From Bacillus sp. FJAT-44742 (GTDB lineage Bacteria; Bacillota; Bacilli; Bacillales; Marinococcaceae), in assembly GCF_002797315.1 (NCBI RefSeq), contig NZ_KZ454936.1:3109645-3173644 (forward strand): a DNA stretch of 64,000 bases. The letters run 5' to 3'. The translations under genes were made by a program, and so were the position numbers. Each line of letters opens with the position of its first letter. Position 1 is the stretch's first letter. The notes under the pieces are model-generated. The model had not been told where the DNA came from, made no database searches, and saw only the letters and a program-made list of their open reading frames with translations. This document shows, piece after piece, positions 58,963 through 64,000 of the stretch.

Positions 58963-61209
58963 TTGCCGTATTTTCGTATTTTCATTGTTTCGCTTGTCGC
59001 ATTTTGTATCTTTATCACAATTCCTACTTCATTACTAGCTGAAGAAAAAAACGTCTCCGTCCAACTTCACAACTACATCCAAAACAAAAACAGTCTAAAC
59101 ATACAAGTATCCAATCCATACAACATCTCAGGAAACAGTGATTCTTTAAGCAGCGGATCGTCCTATATAGTGAAACTGGAACAAAACCAGTTAGTGCTGT
59201 ATAGAGGATCAAGCAAGATAAGGGAATTAGGAACGGAATTCACCCTTACTCCCGAACGGTATGATTACAGTCATTATACCACGGTAGAAGGGAGAAAATA
59301 CTTGGGCAGCATGACATTTCGTGTCGATGGACAGTACATACGCCCTGTAAATACCCTGCCCCTTGAAGATTACTTAAAAGGTGTCGTTCCTAGAGAAATG
59401 CCTGCGAGCTGGCACAAAGAGGCTCTTAAAGCACAAACGGTAGCCGCCCGTACGTTCGCAAGCCATCCAAGCCGTAATAACAGAGAGTTAGTTGACACGG
59501 TGTCCGACCAGGTATATGGCGGATATGACTGGCACCCTAACACCTCTGAGGCGGTTGATTCTACAAAAGGAGAAATCCTGACGTATAACGGCACTCCAGT
59601 AGAAACCTTTTATTCTTCCAGTAATGGCGGAATGACAGAATCAAATGCTAACGTCTGGTCAAGCAGCCCTCTTCCTTACTTTTCCGTAAAAGAAGATCCG
59701 TATGACCCCAAAAACGCCTGGAGCTTAACTCTCCAAAAGACGCAGATCGACCTTTCTTCTCGCGACTTAAAAAAGCCCGAAAACTGGTGGCAGCAAGTAA
59801 GAGAGAAAGACAGCGGCAAAGCATTTGTCAATGGAGTTAAAAATCATCTAAAGGGAAGGAATGCGTATTCGGGCTACGAGATAAAACTGACAACTATTGA
59901 ATCTCTCAATCTATCAAACAGCCGGTACGACGGGGGACGCCATACGGACGCGACCTTAAGAGTATCTTTTATTGCTAAGGACAATAAAGGAAACTTTGTC
60001 CGCGACTCTAGTAACAACATTAGAGTGATGACAGAAAATATCAACCAAAGAATGAACCCTTTCCGGATTATGATGGGTGCCGGGGAATTTAGAAGTACAC
60101 TCGTAAACGTCCAAAATCGAAGCAGTGATATTGTCATTTCCGGTCACGGATTCGGGCACGGTGTCGGCCTAAGCCAGCACGGAGCTAACGAACGAGCAAA
60201 AGCAGGACAAAGCTATCAGGACATTCTCGCTTTCTATTATGATGGGTCGTCTCTTGAAGGAAAAACAGCTTCTACTCCTCTTTCAGTCACCAGCCTGGAA
60301 GGAGATAACCGCTTCCAAACAAGCGTGGCAATCTCTCAATACGGCTGGAAAAACCCAGGTGAAGTGGATACGGTCGTTGTAGGCCGCGGCGATCGCACAG
60401 CGGATGCCCTAACAGGAAACGTTCTGGCCAAGAAGCACAATGCTCCTCTTTTGCTGTCAGAAACAAAGAGAGTTCGAAAGGAAGTAATCGAAGAGATTAA
60501 AAGGCTGTCTCCATCGCACATTTATGTGCTAGGTGGTCCTAATGCAATATCCGAAAATGCTGAAAGAGAGCTTCAGTCTATCGCTGCTACTACTCGAGTG
60601 GCAGGAGATACAAGACTTGAAACAGCATATGAGATTGCTAATGAGGTAGGCAGTTCTTCTAATAAACTGATACTAACCGCAGGCAGTGACAGTTCAGGAG
60701 TCAATGCTTCACCTGACGCTCTTACGATTGCCACCGTAGCAGGCACGGAACAAATTCCTATTCTCTACACGGCCAACCGCAGCAATGTAAACAAAGAAGT
60801 CAGTCGCTATATTGAAAATAACAATATTCAGGAAGTATTTATAATTGGCGGCCCCAATGCCATTTCGTCCTCTATAGAGAACGAAGTGAAAAGCTTGGCA
60901 CCAACAGTTACTCGGGTGGCCGGGGATAACCGTTTTGAAACAGCAATCAAAATCGTAGAACAATGGAACCTTTCTCCTGAAAAAATTTTCTTCGCCAGAG
61001 GCGATGATTATGCCGACGCACTATCCGGTTCCCCTCTTGCTGCCAAAGAAGGAGCACCTATTTTATTAACGAGAAGCAATCAGGTTCCTGATGTCATTTC
61101 TACGTATCTAAGAAACCAAAGCAGTCAGATTAACAGCCTTTATTATCTTGGCGGAAACCATGCGATTCATTCTTCTGCCAGAGAACAAATTGAAAGTCTA
61201 GTAAGGTAA
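58963..61209 (+). CDS. SpoIID/LytB-domain protein with CWB2 repeats
   Basis: Exported 748-residue protein. A signal peptide (1-26, ending TSLLA) is followed by a SpoIID domain (about 90-440) with RPVNTLPLEDYLKGVVPREMP, EALKAQTVAARTFA, VYGGYDW, TPVETFYSSSNGGMTESN and GHGFGHGVGLSQHGANERAKAG. SpoIID enzymes are lytic transglycosylases acting on denuded glycan. Three CWB2 repeats (about 445-745) follow, opening with SLEGDNRFQTSVAISQ, RVAGDTRLETA and RVAGDNRFETA. The start is TTG, seven bases from AAGGAGG. It is the only one of the four CWB2 proteins here with the repeats at the C-terminus. Confidence 0.92.
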   Translation: MPYFRIFIVSLVAFCIFITIPTSLLAEEKNVSVQLHNYIQNKNSLNIQVSNPYNISGNSDSLSSGSSYIVKLEQNQLVLYRGSSKIRELGTEFTLTPERYDYSHYTTVEGRKYLGSMTFRVDGQYIRPVNTLPLEDYLKGVVPREMPASWHKEALKAQTVAARTFASHPSRNNRELVDTVSDQVYGGYDWHPNTSEAVDSTKGEILTYNGTPVETFYSSSNGGMTESNANVWSSSPLPYFSVKEDPYDPKNAWSLTLQKTQIDLSSRDLKKPENWWQQVREKDSGKAFVNGVKNHLKGRNAYSGYEIKLTTIESLNLSNSRYDGGRHTDATLRVSFIAKDNKGNFVRDSSNNIRVMTENINQRMNPFRIMMGAGEFRSTLVNVQNRSSDIVISGHGFGHGVGLSQHGANERAKAGQSYQDILAFYYDGSSLEGKTASTPLSVTSLEGDNRFQTSVAISQYGWKNPGEVDTVVVGRGDRTADALTGNVLAKKHNAPLLLSETKRVRKEVIEEIKRLSPSHIYVLGGPNAISENAERELQSIAATTRVAGDTRLETAYEIANEVGSSSNKLILTAGSDSSGVNASPDALTIATVAGTEQIPILYTANRSNVNKEVSRYIENNNIQEVFIIGGPNAISSSIENEVKSLAPTVTRVAGDNRFETAIKIVEQWNLSPEKIFFARGDDYADALSGSPLAAKEGAPILLTRSNQVPDVISTYLRNQSSQINSLYYLGGNHAIHSSAREQIESLVR

Positions 61210-61220
61210 GCTTTTTACTT

Positions 61221-61274
61221 TAGCCAAGCAATGCTTGCTAAAAGATATGTACATTTATGATTCGCGTTCGCGAA
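61221..61274 (+). promoter_or_regulatory. Two leader hairpins before the second CWB2-amidase
   Basis: TTAG(C)CAAGC pairs with GCTTGCTAA (61221-61242), and TTCGCG pairs with CGCGAA (61261-61274) directly before the AAAAGGAGG site. The second stem is close enough to influence ribosome access. The first may also be a weak terminator for the SpoIID gene. Function is inferred only. Confidence 0.45.
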
Positions 61275-61287
61275 AAGGAGGAAAGAA

Positions 61288-63318
61288 ATGCGCAAACCCC
61301 TTCCCATGCTGGGAATTATATTTATTGTTCTCCTCTCGCTTTTGGCCGGAAACACCCATTTCGCACAAGCCAACGGTGAGATTAAGAGATTAGCCGGTGA
61401 CAACAGGATAGACACAGCGATCGAAATTTCAAAAGAAGGGTGGCCAAATGGCCTCTCAGGGGATAGAGCTGTCATTCTCGCTCGAGCTGACGTGCCTGCC
61501 GATGCACTAGCCAGCTCAAGTCTTTCTAGAGAAAAAGACGCTCCTATCCTTCTGACTTACCCAAATCGGGTGGACTCTCAAACCATTAATGAATTACAAA
61601 GATTAAACGCCCGTACAGTGTATGTGCTGGGTGGTGAAGATGCGATCAGCAGCACCGTTGTCTCCGGAGTTAGACAACATGGATACACGGTAGAACGCAT
61701 CGAAGGCAGCAATAGATCTGAAACTGCCCTTGAAATCAACAAAAAAGCAGGTCTTGGCAACAGCCAGTCCGCCCTTCTGGTAAACGGGGTCACCATTGCT
61801 GATGCTCTTTCAGCATCAAGCATTGCAGCCAATAATAACATACCTATTTATCTGGCTAATACTGACCACCTGCGTACAGAGCTTCCAAGCTCTGTTAGAA
61901 ATGTAACCATTCTTGGAGGTCCTCACGCGATCAGTACAAGTCTTGAAAACTCTTTAAAGCAGCAGGGAATTCAAGTAGATAGAATTGCCGGTGACAACCG
62001 CTTTGAAACCAACTTAAAAGCCCTGGAGCAGTATTCTTTTTCTAACGATACAATTGTCGTACGAGGAACCTCTGTGAGCAGCGACGGTGAAGACTATCCA
62101 GATGCCGTGGCAGCAGCCAGCCTTTCGCACAAGCGTAATGCTCCCGTGGTGCTAAGCCACCACTCAAGCGCACGAAGTGACGTACAAAATTTTTTAAACG
62201 GGAGAACTGGCACTCTTTTTGCCCTTGGAGGCCCTCACGCTCTGCCTGATTCAGTCCTTGGCAGCGGAGGATCATCTACTCCGGCTCCAGCTCCGAGTCC
62301 TGAACCTGAATCTGAAGATGCGATTGCTGAAGCTACTGTAACTGCCAGCTCCTTAAATGTAAGAAGTACTCCAAGCGGTACAATTATTGGCTCTCTTCCT
62401 AACGGAAGTCAGGTTTCTATTTATTCCTATGAAGGAAGCTGGGCTGAAATCCGCTATAACGGGCAAAAGGCTTATGTTTCTTCTAACTTCTTACATGTTC
62501 AAACGACATCTCCAGGAGATTCAGGCTCTGAACCTTCTGATGGGATTGTGGCACATGCAAAAGTTGCCGCCTCTACGTTAAATGTAAGAAGAACACCTAA
62601 TGGAAGCAGCCTGGGAAGTTTAAGAAACGGATCTTCCGTAGATATTTACTCATTTGACGGCGACTGGGCAGAAATTCGTTATGAAGGTCAAAAAGCCTTT
62701 GTCCATTCCTTCTACTTGAACATTGACGGTAAAAACAACCTCCTGCGCGGCCATGTCATTGCTGTTGACCCGGGCCACGGAGGAAGTGACCCTGGAGCAG
62801 TAGCAAACGGCCTACAAGAAAAAGAGCTTGTTCTTGATGTTGGCCTTCGTTTAGAGAAGCTGCTAAAAGACGCCGGTGCCACTGTGGTCATGACAAGAAA
62901 TACGGATACCGCTGTATCCTTAAGCAACCGTTCTAGAATAGCAAATGATAGAAATGCTCATTCGTTTATCAGCATTCACGCCAATGCTGCCGGTTCTGCG
63001 GCTCACGGAACTGAAACCTACTGGAATCACCGCCATGAGCCTGCGCAGAGTAAAGAGCTTGCTGAAAAAGTGCAAAGCCGTATGATTTATCTTCTCCAGA
63101 CAAATGACAGAGGTGCGAAAGAAGATCGTTCCTTGTCCTTTATCAACACTGGTTTTGCCGTTCTTCTGAACTCTGAAATGCCTGCAGTTCTTGCAGAGCT
63201 TGGCTTTGTAACAAATGCCGCTGAAGCCAACCGAATGAAAACGAATCAGTTTAGAGATGATGCTGCGAATGCTCTTTATCAAGGAATCTTAGATTTCCAC
63301 CGTCAACCTAGAAACTAA
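61288..63318 (+). CDS. CWB2-SH3-amidase surface autolysin
   Basis: Exported 676-residue N-acetylmuramoyl-L-alanine amidase. Signal peptide (1-29, ending HFAQA), three CWB2 repeats (about 32-325), a Pro/Ser linker (SSTPAPAPSPEPESED), two SH3 domains (about 345-405 and 420-480, each with SSLNVRSTPS or STLNVRRTPN), then Amidase_3 (about 490-672). Zinc ligands lie in DPGHGGSDPG, QEKELVLD and SFISIHANA; the catalytic Glu is in LAELGFV. The domain order equals that of the gene at 16382-18328, but repeats and linkers have diverged. AAAAGGAGG precedes the ATG. Confidence 0.94.
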   Translation: MRKPLPMLGIIFIVLLSLLAGNTHFAQANGEIKRLAGDNRIDTAIEISKEGWPNGLSGDRAVILARADVPADALASSSLSREKDAPILLTYPNRVDSQTINELQRLNARTVYVLGGEDAISSTVVSGVRQHGYTVERIEGSNRSETALEINKKAGLGNSQSALLVNGVTIADALSASSIAANNNIPIYLANTDHLRTELPSSVRNVTILGGPHAISTSLENSLKQQGIQVDRIAGDNRFETNLKALEQYSFSNDTIVVRGTSVSSDGEDYPDAVAAASLSHKRNAPVVLSHHSSARSDVQNFLNGRTGTLFALGGPHALPDSVLGSGGSSTPAPAPSPEPESEDAIAEATVTASSLNVRSTPSGTIIGSLPNGSQVSIYSYEGSWAEIRYNGQKAYVSSNFLHVQTTSPGDSGSEPSDGIVAHAKVAASTLNVRRTPNGSSLGSLRNGSSVDIYSFDGDWAEIRYEGQKAFVHSFYLNIDGKNNLLRGHVIAVDPGHGGSDPGAVANGLQEKELVLDVGLRLEKLLKDAGATVVMTRNTDTAVSLSNRSRIANDRNAHSFISIHANAAGSAAHGTETYWNHRHEPAQSKELAEKVQSRMIYLLQTNDRGAKEDRSLSFINTGFAVLLNSEMPAVLAELGFVTNAAEANRMKTNQFRDDAANALYQGILDFHRQPRN

Positions 63319-63333
63319 ACAGTCTCATAAAAG

Positions 63334-63377
63334 AAAAAGGTGCCGATTATCAAATAAAGATAATCGGCACCTTTTTT
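63334..63377 (+). terminator. Terminator after the second CWB2-amidase
   Basis: An 18-bp perfect stem (63334-63351 with 63359-63376), 7-nt loop, six T. Among the strongest in the window. Confidence 0.95.
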
Positions 63378-63607
63378 GCTATTTTTTTTGGAGAAAATAG
63401 ATCATATTTATGAAAATAGGTCTTCATCCAAAAAGTCATCTGTAAAAACCACTTCCTATATCATCGCAGAGAGTTTCAGATTATCTTACATTAATAAGCG
63501 AAATCATTTACTTGAAGTCATAGGCTGATTCCACAGTCATCAAGTTGGTAAAAATCAGACGCCAGTGGGAAAAGCAAGCGCTGAAGATCCATGAAAAGAC
63601 ACCGACA

Positions 63608-64000
63608 TTATTGATTAGGACCGTGCACCTTCCCCTGCGGTCTCTTAATTAACCGGTCAAACCAATGGGGAACTGAGGAGTACCCCACTGAGTAACGTCC
63701 TTCTCTGGGTGATAAGTACATGTAAGCGTGAGCTGCATCTATGACTCGTTCCCTGTCGTAAACAGGAAGGTTAACCCCACTTACATTTTGGAACTGGTAA
63801 GAGGAAACGTGAAATTCAGCTTTCTCTATTTCCTTGTCGATATATAATTCATTGACTGCTATTCCTGCAGCTACATGGTCCCGGTGGGGATCATAATATG
63901 AAAAAGTCTTGTGATAGGCCCCAGGGTACCTTTCCTCATATTTCCTAACTACTTCCTTCACCTCATCCACTTGAAGCTGCCCATCCTTAAAGTCATAGAT
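63608..64000 (-). CDS. Probable LmbE/PIG-L family deacetylase, 3' part
   Basis: The last 131 codons of a gene that runs off the right edge. YYDPHRDHVAAGIAVNELY resembles the metal-binding HPDH motif of PIG-L/LmbE deacetylases (here HRDH), which remove acetyl groups from N-acetylglucosamine-type sugars. A tail with MYLSPREGRYSVGYSSVPHWFDRL follows. The upstream frame stays open to base 64000, so a GTG at 63970 is not the start. The N-terminal HPDD motif, needed to confirm the family, lies outside the window. Confidence 0.6.
   Translation of the reverse strand: MYDFKDGQLQVDEVKEVVRKYEERYPGAYHKTFSYYDPHRDHVAAGIAVNELYIDKEIEKAEFHVSSYQFQNVSGVNLPVYDRERVIDAAHAYMYLSPREGRYSVGYSSVPHWFDRLIKRPQGKVHGPNQ

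Noticed and set aside
1-64000. CRISPR arrays, tRNA or rRNA genes, transposases, integrases
   Set aside because: Looked for and not seen on either strand.

Overview
The window looks like chromosomal DNA of a low-GC, endospore-forming Gram-positive bacterium of the Bacillaceae, probably a moderately halophilic relative of Halobacillus or Pontibacillus. This is inferred from a SleB-type spore cortex hydrolase, a CotH-domain protein, a SinI-like antirepressor, a PlcR/PapR-like peptide-signalling pair, an eps operon with a leader RNA where Bacillus carries EAR, four cell-wall-binding-repeat-2 (CWB2) surface proteins, strong AGGAGG ribosome-binding sites with many TTG starts, and very acidic exported proteins. 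I saw no rRNA, tRNA, CRISPR array, transposase or phage gene.

Layout. 0-6.7 kb: a 5'-truncated sleB, then a seven-gene minus-strand catabolic operon (gntR, DUF2848, nitrilase, TRAP dctP-dctQ-dctM, DUF1445) with a sigma-A promoter and a perfect 12-bp palindrome just downstream of it. 7-9.2 kb: a LysM protein and a PlcR-like regulator followed by a 53-aa exported pro-peptide. 9.5-13.7 kb: a DUF4956 / VTC-domain pair divergent from a large LRR-CotH protein. 13.7-18.3 kb: a membrane protein and two tandem CWB2 proteins (NlpC/P60 and amidase). 18.7-27.2 kb: a short-chain acyl-CoA degradation cluster (CoA-transferase, thiolase, crotonase, 3-hydroxyacyl-CoA dehydrogenase, NCS2-type permease, response regulator, acyl-CoA ligase) with a cre-like site. 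27.7-29.7 kb: an orphan SinI-like peptide, an asparaginase and a PUA/EVE-like protein.

29.9-48.4 kb is the main exopolysaccharide locus, all on the minus strand. It starts with a Wzz-type protein, tyrosine kinase and tyrosine phosphatase, passes through a structured leader RNA and a long hairpin, and continues with an EpsC-type dehydratase, a MurA-MurB pair, flippase, polymerase, four glycosyltransferases, an unknown Rossmann protein, a priming sugar transferase and a UDP-glucuronate-type epimerase. A terminator separates these from galU and ugd. The 33-44 kb core is visibly more AT-rich than its flanks, as expected of an exchanged serotype cassette. The embedded MurA and MurB suggest that the polymer, or a precursor of it, carries a lactyl-ether sugar; this is inference.

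48.5-53.1 kb: two LCP ligases flanking two VanZ-like proteins, then TagO. Together these link undecaprenyl-linked polymers to the wall. 53.2-58.8 kb: a second glycosylation cluster of three GT4 enzymes and a 659-aa protein joining a methyltransferase-like and a glycosyltransferase-like part. 58.9-63.3 kb: two more CWB2 proteins (SpoIID type, and an amidase with the same architecture as the 16-18 kb one). The window ends in the 3' part of a probable LmbE/PIG-L deacetylase.
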